Position numbers and translations under genes: made by a program | Shown: one piece after another, positions 19,510 to 28,814 of the stretch | How the letters are laid out: the number at the start of each line of letters is the position of its first letter | Position numbering within the stretch: the first letter of the stretch is position 1 | The notes under the pieces: model-generated | What the model saw: only the letters and a program-made list of their open reading frames with translations | Database searches by the model: none | What the model was told of the DNA's origin: nothing | Assembly: GCA_016879935.1 (NCBI GenBank) | Contig: JAACJQ010000343.1 | Span: 1 to 64,000, forward strand | Reading direction: 5' to 3' | DNA from: Archangiaceae bacterium | GTDB lineage: Bacteria; Myxococcota; Myxococcia; Myxococcales; Myxococcaceae | Length of the DNA: 64,000 bases

Positions 19510-19513
<4 letters not shown>
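18728..19513 (+). CDS. modB: Molybdate ABC transporter permease ModB
   Basis: A 261-residue inner-membrane protein with five to six hydrophobic segments and the BPD-transport signature near residues 190-210 ([33 protein letters not shown]), which contacts the ATPase. The [12 protein letters not shown] stretch is typical of ModB/CysT permeases. Both ends overlap neighbours as ATGA (modA stop, modC start), so the three genes are translationally coupled. Confidence 0.94.
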
Positions 19514-20253
<740 letters not shown>

Positions 20254-20371
20254 CCGTTCGTCTGGGCGGTGCCGCCGCTCGTCGCCCGGCCGGGGCAGCG
20301 CCACCGCGTGAGCGCATTCTTCGTGCATCGCGACGCGCACTCGAGCGCGCGCGCCACCGAAGGAGTCGCTC

Positions 20372-21346
20372 ATGTCATCGCTCTTCGCCGTCATCGGGGG
20401 CACCGGGTTCGCGGGGGCCGCCACCGTCAACGCGTTCGTCGAACGTGGCCACCGGGTTCGCGTCATCTCGCGCCACGTGAAGGCCGACGTGCGGGCGAAG
20501 GTGGAGACCACGGCGGCCGACGCGACCGACGTCGCCGCCCTCACGCAGGCGCTCGAGGGCGTTCACGCGGCGGTCTTGTGCGCACGCCCCGACTACTGGC
20601 GCTGGCCCCAGGAGCTCGTGCCCATGTTCCAGCGGGCCATCGACGCCGCCTCGCGAACGGGCACGCGGCTGGTCCTCTGCGACAACCTGTACGCGTACGG
20701 CGTTCCCGACGGGCCGCTCACCGAGTCGTCACCCCTGCGTCCCCATGGGCCCAAGGGCCGCGCCCGGAAAGCGGGTGCCGAGCTGCTGATGCGGGCGCAC
20801 GAGCAGGGCCAGGTGCAGGTCGCCATCGGCCGCGCCGCCGACTTCTACGGCCCGGGCATCGACTACCCCAACCTGAAGCTGCTCTTCGGCAACGCGGTCG
20901 AGGGCAAGACCGTGCGGCTCCTGGGCTCGGGAGAAGCGCTGCACTCGGTCTCGTTCATCAAAGACGTCGGGCACGCCCTCGTGACGCTGACCGAGAACGA
21001 CTCGGCGTTCGGCGACGTCTGGCACCTGCCGGTCGCTCCGCCGATGCCGGAGAAGGAGCTCGTGCGCCGCATCGTCGACCTCGCTGGAACCGGAGCGACG
21101 ATCGCCTCGACGCCTGCCTGGGCCGTTCACGCGTTGTTCAAGGTGATGGGGCTCTTCAGCCCGATGATGCGTGAGCTCCCCGAGGTGCAGTACCAGCACG
21201 AGCTGCCGTTCGTGGTCGATGATTCACGCTTCGTGAAGGCGTTCGGGCAGCGCGCGACCCCGATGGATGAAGCGGTGCTCGAGACCCTGGCGTTCTGGCG
21301 CGAACGGCTTGGCCTGACGCGCGCCTCGGTCGCGAGCGCGGCGTGA
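20372..21346 (+). CDS. NAD-dependent epimerase/dehydratase family protein
   Basis: An extended SDR-type protein of 324 residues. The dinucleotide loop is GGTGFAG at the N-terminus. NLYAYGVPDG followed by PHGPKGRARKAGAELL is typical of the uncharacterised epimerase group whose active site lacks the plain YxxxK. The start is set by a good AAGGAG ribosome site 7 bases upstream of ATG. The substrate cannot be told. The gene is convergent with the next gene; their stops abut without a gap. Confidence 0.82.
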   Translation: MSSLFAVIGGTGFAGAATVNAFVERGHRVRVISRHVKADVRAKVETTAADATDVAALTQALEGVHAAVLCARPDYWRWPQELVPMFQRAIDAASRTGTRLVLCDNLYAYGVPDGPLTESSPLRPHGPKGRARKAGAELLMRAHEQGQVQVAIGRAADFYGPGIDYPNLKLLFGNAVEGKTVRLLGSGEALHSVSFIKDVGHALVTLTENDSAFGDVWHLPVAPPMPEKELVRRIVDLAGTGATIASTPAWAVHALFKVMGLFSPMMRELPEVQYQHELPFVVDDSRFVKAFGQRATPMDEAVLETLAFWRERLGLTRASVASAA

Positions 21347-21907
21347 CTACGCGAGCGCGGTGCTTCCCTTCAGGAACTCCTGCGCCGAGACGGTCATGAT
21401 GGTGGTCTCGACGGGCAGCACGCGGCCCTTGCGCAGCTCGGACAGCTCAGGCGGCTTCACGATGACGGCGTAGTGCGGGTCGCCTTGAACCGGCAGCAAC
21501 ACGAACGGCACGTAGGCGTACGTCGCGCGGAGTGCCTGGAGACGCTCGAGCGCGGGCGCGCGCACACCACGAAGAAACCGAGACTGGCCCGGTGCGCCGT
21601 AGAGCGTGGCGATGGTGTGCTCGTGGGCGTCAGCGGGCTCCTTGAGCGCGTTGATGAAGTCTCGCGCGCAGGCGTCGGTGTGGGGCTCGACGACGACCAC
21701 GTCGAAGGTGTGCGCGGCCAGCAGCTCGAACGCGTCGCTCACGCCCGCTGCGAGCACCAGCTGGGCGCCACGCTGGTCGAGCGTCGAGCGCAACGAGAGC
21801 GGCACCTCGCCGACCAGCAGCACCAGCCGCTTGCGCCGGGCGCGCAGGCCCTGCTCACCCCACTGCGCTTCAGGCGCGGCAGACCCGGGTGGAATCGAGC
21901 GGCTCAT
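21347..21907 (-). CDS. Receiver-like protein lacking the phospho-acceptor Asp
   Basis: The 186-residue protein (ATG at 21907; a start at 21928 is also possible) has a CheY-like pattern: KRLVLLVGEVPLSLRSTLDQRGAQLVLAAGVSDAFELL, then TFDVVVVEPHT. The strand-3 position that normally carries the acceptor Asp is Glu, and the acidic pair in strand 1 is missing. It is therefore probably a pseudo-receiver or an unrelated Rossmann fold. A C-terminal stretch of about 60 residues is unrecognised. It stands just after the PhnD-like gene on the same strand. Confidence 0.5.
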   Translation of the reverse strand: MSRSIPPGSAAPEAQWGEQGLRARRKRLVLLVGEVPLSLRSTLDQRGAQLVLAAGVSDAFELLAAHTFDVVVVEPHTDACARDFINALKEPADAHEHTIATLYGAPGQSRFLRGVRAPALERLQALRATYAYVPFVLLPVQGDPHYAVIVKPPELSELRKGRVLPVETTIMTVSAQEFLKGSTALA

Positions 21908-21967
21908 CGCCCGCGAGGGTATTCCCACCGGCTCCCGGGACGCGAGAGCCCCATCGGCTTGATGGCG

Positions 21968-22786
21968 TCAGAGGCTCGCGAGGGCCACGCGGTACAGCGC
22001 GCGATAGCCCATGCGCGGCGCGGGCTCGAACCGATCGGCGTGGAACAGGTCCTTGAGCACCTGCGCACCTGCAGGCGAGTCCTTCATCGCCAGCATCGCC
22101 TTCTCGAGCTCGGTCACCATCGGCCCATTCATCGACATCGACACCGCGACGCCGTCGTTGGGCGACTCGTCGGTGAAGGTCAGCACCCGAAACGCCGACT
22201 CCTGGCCGGGCCACACCTCGGCGAGACCGGTCGTGTGGCCCTGCCCCGCCTTCGCAGCGGGAGCGAACAGGCTCGTCACGTCGACCGACCCCTTCGCGAC
22301 GAGCTCGAGCGCGCTCTTGTAGTTGCCGACGAAGTCCTGGCGGAAGAACAGCTTCGCGGGGTCGTGCCCCTGCTCGCGCAGCCACGCCATGGGGAGCAGG
22401 TAACCACCGACCGAGTCGCGATCGCTCCACGCGGCCGACGTTCCCTGCAGGGTGTCTTTCGTCACGTTGGCGTCGGCGCGGCAGACGAGGGCAGCGCGAT
22501 AGGTCGACGCGCCATTGCGCACGCCACGCACCAGCACGCGCACGCCCATGGCCTCGATGCGCGCACAGACGAACGGGGGCGCCCACGCGGCGTCGACCTT
22601 TCCAGCGAGCAGATCTTTCGCGAGCGTCTCGTACGACGTGGGCACCACGACCTCGGCCGGCTTGCCGAGCGCTTCGGTGAGGTAGCTCTGCAGCGCGGCC
22701 GAGCGCTCGTGCACGTCACCGAGCGTCGGAGGCACCGCGAAGCGCAGCGTCGTGCGGGCTGGCCTGGGAGGGTTCGAGTTCGCCAT
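21968..22786 (-). CDS. PhnD-like substrate-binding domain protein without signal peptide
   Basis: The protein resembles PhnD/phosphonate-type binding proteins: TLRFAVPPTLGDVHERSAAL, SYETLAKDLLAGKVDAAWAPP, GYLLPMAWLREQGHDPAKLF and the SVDVTSLF segment match the periplasmic-binding fold. Unlike transport components it has no signal peptide or lipobox (N-terminus MANSNPPRPARTT), and no permease or ATPase gene is adjacent. It may be a cytoplasmic ligand sensor. ATG at 22786 (or GTG at 22789) overlaps the stop of the TerB-like gene. Confidence 0.78.
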   Translation of the reverse strand: MANSNPPRPARTTLRFAVPPTLGDVHERSAALQSYLTEALGKPAEVVVPTSYETLAKDLLAGKVDAAWAPPFVCARIEAMGVRVLVRGVRNGASTYRAALVCRADANVTKDTLQGTSAAWSDRDSVGGYLLPMAWLREQGHDPAKLFFRQDFVGNYKSALELVAKGSVDVTSLFAPAAKAGQGHTTGLAEVWPGQESAFRVLTFTDESPNDGVAVSMSMNGPMVTELEKAMLAMKDSPAGAQVLKDLFHADRFEPAPRMGYRALYRVALASL

Positions 22787-23613
22787 CACGCCTCCGCCGT
22801 CAGCTTCTTCACTTCGTCGTCGGCCAGGCCGAACGTGCTCTGCAGCAGCTCGAGCACCTTGAGCTCGGCCTTGCCCGGCCCCGACTCGCCCGCGTTCGCC
22901 ACCCGCACCGCGAGCTGGAACGCCTTCTTGCGCTGCCCCCGCGTCGTCAGCCCGCGCGCGAGCGCTGCCAGCCGGCGAGGGAGCCCTTCGTTCGCGACGT
23001 TGGTGATGGCCGTTCGCAACGCCGCCTCGGCCGCCGCGCGCGAGACGTCGTGAAAAACGGGGTCGCCCGCGAGGTTCTCGAACATCGCCATCAGCTCGCT
23101 CTCGCGCACCACGCCATCGGCCGCGCCCACGAGCACCATCGTCTCGGTGAAGAGCAGCTCGGGCGGGTCGCCGAGCACGTCGGCGAGCGATTCGCCGCGC
23201 TGCACGGTGTCGACCACGCGCTGCACCTCGGCCTCCGAGATGCCCAGCGCCGACTGAATCGTCTTCAGCAGCCCGAGCTCTTCCCGACTGGCCTTGCGAT
23301 CGGCGAAGGCCACCGACGCTGCGAGCCCGAAGGCCAGCAGGCGGTTGCGGTGCTCGGGCAGGCGCTCGCGAAGACTGGAGAGCACGTCTTCGAGCTTTGC
23401 CGCCTGTGAGAGCCGCTTCGCCGACGACTCCACCAGGGCGTTCAAGGCCTCGGCGTCGGTGCCTTCGAACTCGGGCCGCTCGATGACGCGGGCGATGAGA
23501 ATCTGCAGCTCGCGGGGCTCGACGCGGCCGTCGGCGCTGGCGGCCAGCAACATCGTCTCGATGAGGGCGGCGTTGCGCTCGGTGCGCGCCGTACGAATCG
23601 ACTCATGCGCCAT
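22786..23613 (-). CDS. Tandem TerB-like domain protein
   Basis: The 275-residue protein contains two all-helical TerB-type repeats. Each opens with an acidic loop: AADGRVEPRELQ near residue 26, AFADRKASREELGLL near 106, and AADGVVRESELM near 165, ending in GKAELKVLELLQSTFGLADDEV. TerB domains are metal-associated helical bundles linked to envelope stress and tellurite resistance. It lies between ttcA and the PhnD-like gene with overlaps at both ends. No Ter operon partners (TerC/TerD) are present, so a ter function is not implied. Confidence 0.75.
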   Translation of the reverse strand: MAHESIRTARTERNAALIETMLLAASADGRVEPRELQILIARVIERPEFEGTDAEALNALVESSAKRLSQAAKLEDVLSSLRERLPEHRNRLLAFGLAASVAFADRKASREELGLLKTIQSALGISEAEVQRVVDTVQRGESLADVLGDPPELLFTETMVLVGAADGVVRESELMAMFENLAGDPVFHDVSRAAAEAALRTAITNVANEGLPRRLAALARGLTTRGQRKKAFQLAVRVANAGESGPGKAELKVLELLQSTFGLADDEVKKLTAEA

Positions 23614-24466
23614 GACGGTCTCCCCCGGTGCTCGAAGCGGCTTCGCCGAACTTCAGCGGCACCAGCCCTTCGGCGGTCTTCAGCTGGGCGCGTGGTGGCG
23701 CCTCTTCGGTCGGCGCGCTCCACAGCTGCTTGTCGAGCAGATGCGAGACGTGCAGGTTGCCCATCGCCGACATGATGCTGCTCTTGAGGTTCGGAATGTC
23801 TTTCGAGAGCTCTTCCACCAGGCGCTTCACCTTCTTGCGCTGCAGGTTCTCCTGCGAGCCGCAGAGGTCGCAGGGAATGATGGGGAAGGCCTTGAGCTCG
23901 GCGAAGCGCGCGATGTCGGCCTCGTTCGCGTAGCAGAGCGGGCGAATGACGGTGTTGCGCCCGTCGTCGCTGTGCAGCAACGGCGGCATGGTGGCCGAGG
24001 CGCCCGCGAAGAAGAGGTTGAGCAGATAGGTGTGGATCAGATCGTCGCGGTGATGGCCGAGCGCGATCTTGTTGCAGCCGAGGTCGACGGCCGCGTTGTA
24101 CAGAATGCCGCGGCGCAGGCGGCTGCAGAGCGAGCACTGCGTCTGCCCCGGCTTCAGCTTGTCGAGCACGATGCTGTACGTGTCTTCCTTCAGCATGCGG
24201 TACGCGTAGCCGTTGGCCTTCAGCCACCCCTCGAGCAGGTGGCCGGGGTAGCCGGGGTGGCCCTGGTCGAGGTTGACGGCGACGAGCTCGAACCGAACGG
24301 GCGCGCGGCGGCGCAGCTGCTCGAGCACGTGCAGCATCGTGTACGAGTCCTTGCCGCCCGAGAGGCAGACCATGATGCGGTCGCCGTCCTCGATGAGGTT
24401 CCAATCGGCGACGGCCTTGCCGGCGGCCGACACGATGCTCTTCTCCAGCTTGTCGAGCTCGTTCAT
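23603..24466 (-). CDS. ttcA: tRNA 2-thiocytidine(32) synthetase TtcA
   Basis: TtcA thiolates cytidine 32 in tRNA using ATP and an iron-sulfur cluster. The PP-loop SGGKDSYTMLHVLEQLRRR follows at about residue 37. Two Cys pairs are present, CSLCSRLRRGILY (about residue 115) and CDLCGSQE (about residue 205), as in the TtcA family. ALGHHRDDLIHTYLLNLFF is another family signature. The true start is ATG at 24466 (MNELDKLEKSI); the long upstream open frame is antisense to RNase D. The stop overlaps the next gene by 11 bases. Confidence 0.95.
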   Translation of the reverse strand: MNELDKLEKSIVSAAGKAVADWNLIEDGDRIMVCLSGGKDSYTMLHVLEQLRRRAPVRFELVAVNLDQGHPGYPGHLLEGWLKANGYAYRMLKEDTYSIVLDKLKPGQTQCSLCSRLRRGILYNAAVDLGCNKIALGHHRDDLIHTYLLNLFFAGASATMPPLLHSDDGRNTVIRPLCYANEADIARFAELKAFPIIPCDLCGSQENLQRKKVKRLVEELSKDIPNLKSSIMSAMGNLHVSHLLDKQLWSAPTEEAPPRAQLKTAEGLVPLKFGEAASSTGGDRHGA

Positions 24467-24536
24467 CGTCAAGGGTCTCTTCCCGTTCGCGGCGCGGCCG
24501 TAGCCCAAACGCGAGGTTGTTGCTAGTCGCCCGCCC

Positions 24537-25685
24537 GTGCCGATTCCTGAAGTGGTGGTGGACGTCACCCGCGCGTCACAGCTCGACGAGGTGAAGCGCG
24601 GGCTGGCGCAGGTGAAGGAGTTCTCGGTGGACGTCGAGGCCGACTCGATGCACCACTTCAAGGCGAGCTTGTGCTTCGTCCAGGTGGGCTCCGACGAGCA
24701 CATCTGGCTGCTCGACACGCTGCTGCCCGAGGTGAAGGTGTCGGCCCTGGCCGACGTGTTCGCCGACGAGAAGCGCACGAAGATCTTTCACGCGGCCATG
24801 GGAGACCTGCAGTACCTCGCCGAGGCCGGCATTCGCGTCGCGGGCCTGTTCGACACGCACCGCGCGGCGACGTTGCTCAACTGGCCGAAGGTGGGCCTGG
24901 GCGATCTCGTGCTCGAGAAGCTCGGCGCGACGCTGAAGAAGGAGCACCAGCAGGCCGACTTCTCGGTGCGCCCGCTGCCCGCCGAGCTGCGCGCGTACAT
25001 CGCCGACGACGTGCGCTACCTCACCGAGCTGGGCCGCATGGTGAAGCAGGCCTGCGTCGACGCCGACATTCTCGAAGAGGTCGAGCTCGACTGCGCACGC
25101 ATGTGTGCCGAGGCGCAGGTGCGACCCGACATCTCGCAGACCGAGCTGAAGCTGCCGAAGCAGGGCCTGACGCCGAAGCAGGTCGCGCTGGCGCAGGGCA
25201 TCGCGAAGAAGCTGCACGCGCTCCGCCTGGTGCTCGCCGAGAAGGCCGACGTGCCGATGGGCCGCATGTTGTCGAACACGGCGCTCGGTGAAGTCGCAGC
25301 GAAGGCGCCCACGCAGGCAAAGGAGCTCACGCGCATCAAGAACGTGCGCGGCCAGTTCGTGCGCGATCACGGCGAGCAGGTCGTCGAGCTGATCAAGCAG
25401 TGCATCGAAGAGCAGCGCGCGGGAACGCTCGTGGTCGAAGAAGAGAAGAAGGAGCGCGAGCCCGGAAAGCGCCGCCGTGAAGACGCGCTGCTGGCCTTCC
25501 GCAAAGAAGCGGCGGCGAAGCGCAAGGTGACGGGCTCGGTCATTCTGTCGAACCCGCTCATCGAAGAGATCGCCTCGCTCAACCCGAAGACGCCCGAGGA
25601 GCTGAAGGTGCTGCCGTACTTCGGCGCGAAACGACTCTCGCTGTACGGCGAAGCCATCGTCGCCACGCTCGCCGCGGTGCGCTGA
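24537..25685 (+). CDS. rnd: Ribonuclease D with two HRDC domains
   Basis: GTG start. The 3'-5' exonuclease domain (residues 1-200) shows DEDD motifs: FSVDVEADSM (Asp, Glu), FHAAMGDLQYL (Asp) and YIADDVRYL (YxxxD). Two HRDC-type helical domains follow: one near residues 220-285 (LVLAEKADVPMGRMLSN) and one near 315-382 (SVILSNPLIEEIASLNPKTP). The family trims tRNA 3' ends. It is divergent from ttcA across 70 bases. Its stop overlaps the following start by one base (TGATG). Confidence 0.93.
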   Translation: MPIPEVVVDVTRASQLDEVKRGLAQVKEFSVDVEADSMHHFKASLCFVQVGSDEHIWLLDTLLPEVKVSALADVFADEKRTKIFHAAMGDLQYLAEAGIRVAGLFDTHRAATLLNWPKVGLGDLVLEKLGATLKKEHQQADFSVRPLPAELRAYIADDVRYLTELGRMVKQACVDADILEEVELDCARMCAEAQVRPDISQTELKLPKQGLTPKQVALAQGIAKKLHALRLVLAEKADVPMGRMLSNTALGEVAAKAPTQAKELTRIKNVRGQFVRDHGEQVVELIKQCIEEQRAGTLVVEEEKKEREPGKRRREDALLAFRKEAAAKRKVTGSVILSNPLIEEIASLNPKTPEELKVLPYFGAKRLSLYGEAIVATLAAVR

Positions 25686-26587
25686 TGCTCGCGTTGCTGG
25701 TCGGCTGCTTCACCCTGGGCGCCATCGCGCGCCGGGTGCCGTCGCTGCCCAGAGAGACGCCGAAGGTGCTCAACACGTGGGTGCTGTACGTGTCGTTGCC
25801 AGCGCTGGTGCTGAAGACCGTGCACGGCGTCGCGCTGGAGTCGCGATTCCTGGTCGCGGCCGTCGTGTTGTGGGCGCTGTTCGGCCTCGCGGCGCTGGCG
25901 GCCATCATCGCGGTGAAGCGCGGCTGGGCGACGAAGGAGGTCGCGGGTGCGCTCGCGCTGAGTACGGGCCTGGGAAACACGGCGTTCATCGGCGTGCCGT
26001 TGATGGAGGCCCTCGGTGGGCCGGGCGCCGTCGTCCCCGCTGCGATGATGGATCAGCTGGGCAGCTTCTTCGTCTTCGCGTTCGGCGCGGTGCCCTTCGC
26101 GATGTCGTTCGGGGGTGAGAGCACGCGCCCTGCGGTGGTGCTGAAGCGGCTCTTCACCTTCCCTCCCTTCATCTCGCTGCTGCTCGCGTTCGCGCTGCGC
26201 CCGGTGGACTTTCCGCCGTCGCTGGTCGCCGTGCTGACGCGCTTTGCAGACATGCTCACGCCGCTCGCTCTGGTGTCGGTCGGGTGGCAGCTCGAGCTCT
26301 CGGGACTGAAGGGCAACGGCGGGAAGCTCGCGCTCGGGCTCGGGTGGAAGCTGGTGGGCGCTCCGCTGGTGATGCTCGGCGTGCTGCTCGCGATTGGTGG
26401 TTCGTTCACGCTGACCGATCGGGTCGCGGTGGCGCAGGCGGCGATGGCGCCGATGGTGACGGCCGCCGTGCTCGCGGCGGAGTACCGCTTGTCGACGTCA
26501 CTCTCGGCCGCGATGTCGGCGGTCGGCGCGCTGGTGTCGTTCGCGACGGTGCCCGCGTGGTGGGCGTTCACGGAGCGCTTCCGATGA
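25685..26587 (+). CDS. AEC-family (auxin efflux carrier-like) transporter
   Basis: A 300-residue membrane protein with about ten hydrophobic segments. Family hallmarks are the early NTWVLYVSLPALVLKTVH and GLGNTAFIGVPLMEALGG in the crossover region, and LTPLALVSVGWQLEL at the start of the second half. AEC carriers move organic anions or related solutes; the substrate is unknown here. Starts with TGATG overlap after RNase D and ends with ATGA overlap into the next gene. Confidence 0.9.
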   Translation: MLALLVGCFTLGAIARRVPSLPRETPKVLNTWVLYVSLPALVLKTVHGVALESRFLVAAVVLWALFGLAALAAIIAVKRGWATKEVAGALALSTGLGNTAFIGVPLMEALGGPGAVVPAAMMDQLGSFFVFAFGAVPFAMSFGGESTRPAVVLKRLFTFPPFISLLLAFALRPVDFPPSLVAVLTRFADMLTPLALVSVGWQLELSGLKGNGGKLALGLGWKLVGAPLVMLGVLLAIGGSFTLTDRVAVAQAAMAPMVTAAVLAAEYRLSTSLSAAMSAVGALVSFATVPAWWAFTERFR

Positions 26588-27852
26588 GACTCGAGCTGTC
26601 GCCCAGTGGCCGAGCGACCTGCCGAACCTGCGAGACGCGCATCGAGCGCGGAGCCCTGCGCATCGCAGAGACCACCACGCAGCACGACCACGTCGTCGAG
26701 CGCTATCACCACCTCAGCTGCGTCGTGGAGGACCAGCCCAACGGCGCCCTGGTCGCGATGCTGGCAGCGCCTCCCGAGCTCCGGAGCGCGGCAGAGAGCC
26801 TCGTGAACGGGCAGCAGGCGTTCCTGGCGTCGGTTGCCCGTGCCGCGGCGGGGAAAGCAGCGGTTGCCGCGGCCAGCAACGACGAGTTCGACGCCGAGAC
26901 CGAGGCGTTGATCGAGAAGCTGGCGCCCAACCCCCGCGAGGCGTCGGTGCTCAGCGTGCTGCACGATCATCTCCAGGAGCGTGGGCTGCCGCGCGGTGAG
27001 CTGATCGCGCTCGAGCTGGCGAAAGCGCCCGAGACCGCGCGGCTGGTGGAGCTCAAACGGCAGCTCTGGCCCGTGGTGAAAGACGTTCGCGTGACGTGGG
27101 GCACCGGCTTCCTGCGCACCATGAGCGTTCAGGTGCGCGACCAGGCGTCGTCTGGAGCCGCGGTGCAGGCGCTCCGTCACCCGAGCGCGCGGTTGCTCGA
27201 AGAGCTCTCGCTCCAGCGCTGGGTCGGGCCGCTGCCACCAATTCCCCCATCGCTGCGGCGGCTCGAGTTTCAATGGTGCGAAGGCGCGAGCCCCTCGATC
27301 GAGACGCTCCCACGGCTCGTTCACCTGCAGCTCAACCACGTCGAAGACGCGGAGCAGATTCGCAGCCAGTCACTCACCTCGCTCGGCTTCGGGCCCGACA
27401 TCGTCTCGGTGCCGCTCGCGAAGTCGGTTCCGCAGGTTCACACGCTGGTGTTCGAAGCGCCGCAGTCGGTCGAGCTGCTCGCCTCGGCTGGCCTGTTGAA
27501 GCAGGCGCGCGTGTTGGTGCTGCCGCTGCTGTGGGGCGAAGCGGTGCTCGACGCGCTCGCCGCGACGAACTGCACGTGGGAGCAGCTCGTCGTTGCCCGC
27601 TTCGTGCCGAAGGACGACCAGCGACAGCGACTGAAGCGGCTCGCGCGGCGCTGTGCCGTCGCCCTGACCGACGGCGTCCCCTCGTGGGTCACCCATACGA
27701 GCCGGCCGGAGTGGGGACTGGGACGGGTGCTGACGAGAACGGCGTCGACGCTCGAAGTGGCGTTCGACTCCGGGGTTCGCAGCTTCCCTGCCAACACGAC
27801 GGTGCTCTCGGGGGTCGAGGTGATCGACGAGGTCACGGGCGGCAGCTCTTGA
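26584..27852 (+). CDS. PARP-type zinc finger / TIGR02996 repeat-companion protein
   Basis: ATG at 26584 overlaps the transporter stop. The N-terminus GRATCRTCETRIERGALRI with Cys13, Cys16, a His at 42/43 and Cys46 is a PARP-type zinc-finger pattern, used elsewhere for nicked DNA or protein contacts. Residues 115-160 (LSVLHDHLQERGLPRGELIALELAK) match the TIGR02996 repeat-companion domain, followed by weak leucine-rich repeats. The C-terminus (WGLGRVLTRTASTLEVAFDSG) looks like a small SH3/Tudor-like beta barrel. No catalytic residues are seen; the role is unknown. It overlaps the convergent lipoprotein gene by 20 bases. Confidence 0.72.
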   Translation: MRLELSPSGRATCRTCETRIERGALRIAETTTQHDHVVERYHHLSCVVEDQPNGALVAMLAAPPELRSAAESLVNGQQAFLASVARAAAGKAAVAAASNDEFDAETEALIEKLAPNPREASVLSVLHDHLQERGLPRGELIALELAKAPETARLVELKRQLWPVVKDVRVTWGTGFLRTMSVQVRDQASSGAAVQALRHPSARLLEELSLQRWVGPLPPIPPSLRRLEFQWCEGASPSIETLPRLVHLQLNHVEDAEQIRSQSLTSLGFGPDIVSVPLAKSVPQVHTLVFEAPQSVELLASAGLLKQARVLVLPLLWGEAVLDALAATNCTWEQLVVARFVPKDDQRQRLKRLARRCAVALTDGVPSWVTHTSRPEWGLGRVLTRTASTLEVAFDSGVRSFPANTTVLSGVEVIDEVTGGSS

Positions 27853-28759
27853 ACGGCGTACCCGAACACGTCCACCCCTGAGGGCACTCTGCCGCCGAGT
27901 TGCAGCGATGCGTGCAGGTGTTGCTCACGCAGTGACCGCCGGTGCAGCCAGTGACGCACGGGCCGCCGACGTCGGGGTACGAGACCGAGCGGCAGACGTT
28001 GGCCGTCGAACGCGGCGTGCCTTCGCGCCCGCTCATGCAGACGCGGCCGCCTTGCGAGGTGGCTTCGCAGATCCAGTCGAGGGGGCAGTCGTTCGCCGTC
28101 GTGCACGCCTTCGTGCAGATGAACGACGGGCTCGCACCGAAGCAGAGGCCCGACTGACACTGCGTGCCGACGGAGCAGTCTTTGCCGAGGTCGCTCACCG
28201 AGCACGTCTGGGCCGTGCCGCCGCCGGTCGAAGCGGTGCCACCGCCAGCGCCCGAACAGGTCGAGGGCCCAGCATTGCTCCCGCCAACGAACCCGCCGCT
28301 CGAGATGCCGAGCCAGCACGTGCCAAAGCCTGCGCACGCGCCAGGACATGCCTGCGCCCCGTCGAGACAACGATTGTTCACGCAGCGCTTCGAGTTCACC
28401 GGCGGCCCGCTCCGGCACTCGCAGACGACGTTCGGGCAGTCTTCGCCCACCGAGCAGAAGGGTGCGGTGGTGTTCGCCGTTCCGCCGCCCGCTGCGCTGC
28501 CGCCGCCGGCCGCGAGCCCGCCGCCTGACGCCGTTCCCGCCCCCGCGCCGCGCCCGAAGCAACTGCCCGCCGTGCACACCTGGGTCGAGTTGCAGCTGCT
28601 GCACGACGCCGCACCGCGCCCGCACGCTCCGTCAGCGTTTCCGGGAAGGCACTGGCCCGTCGACGTGCAACAGCCGCTGCACGACCGGAGATCGCACGGC
28701 GGCGGAACTCCGCAGGCCATCAACGACAGCGACACCACCAACACGCGAATGCTCGACAT
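27833..28759 (-). CDS. Cys-rich lipoprotein with Gly-rich linkers
   Basis: ATG at 28759 gives MSSIRVLVVSLSLMAC, a lipoprotein signal (lipobox LMAC). The mature protein is three to four disulfide-type Cys-rich modules separated by GGGSAAGGGTA-type linkers; typical pieces are CDLRSCSGCCTSTGQCLPG, CPLDWICEATSQGGRVC and CPQGWTCSGTPFKSC. Such modules are frequent in myxobacterial surface lipoproteins and have no assigned function. An upstream GTG at 28891 would add 44 Arg/Pro-rich residues and is unlikely. Confidence 0.75.
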   Translation of the reverse strand: MSSIRVLVVSLSLMACGVPPPCDLRSCSGCCTSTGQCLPGNADGACGRGAASCSSCNSTQVCTAGSCFGRGAGAGTASGGGLAAGGGSAAGGGTANTTAPFCSVGEDCPNVVCECRSGPPVNSKRCVNNRCLDGAQACPGACAGFGTCWLGISSGGFVGGSNAGPSTCSGAGGGTASTGGGTAQTCSVSDLGKDCSVGTQCQSGLCFGASPSFICTKACTTANDCPLDWICEATSQGGRVCMSGREGTPRSTANVCRSVSYPDVGGPCVTGCTGGHCVSNTCTHRCNSAAECPQGWTCSGTPFKSCRP

Positions 28760-28814
28760 GGACCCCTCGTGGAATGAACCGACGAGGGTGATTGGGGAGC
28801 GCCCACCACTTCCG

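Noticed and set aside
21968-22786. Phosphonate ABC transporter operon
   Set aside because: Only a binding-protein-like gene is present, without signal peptide, permease or ATPase.
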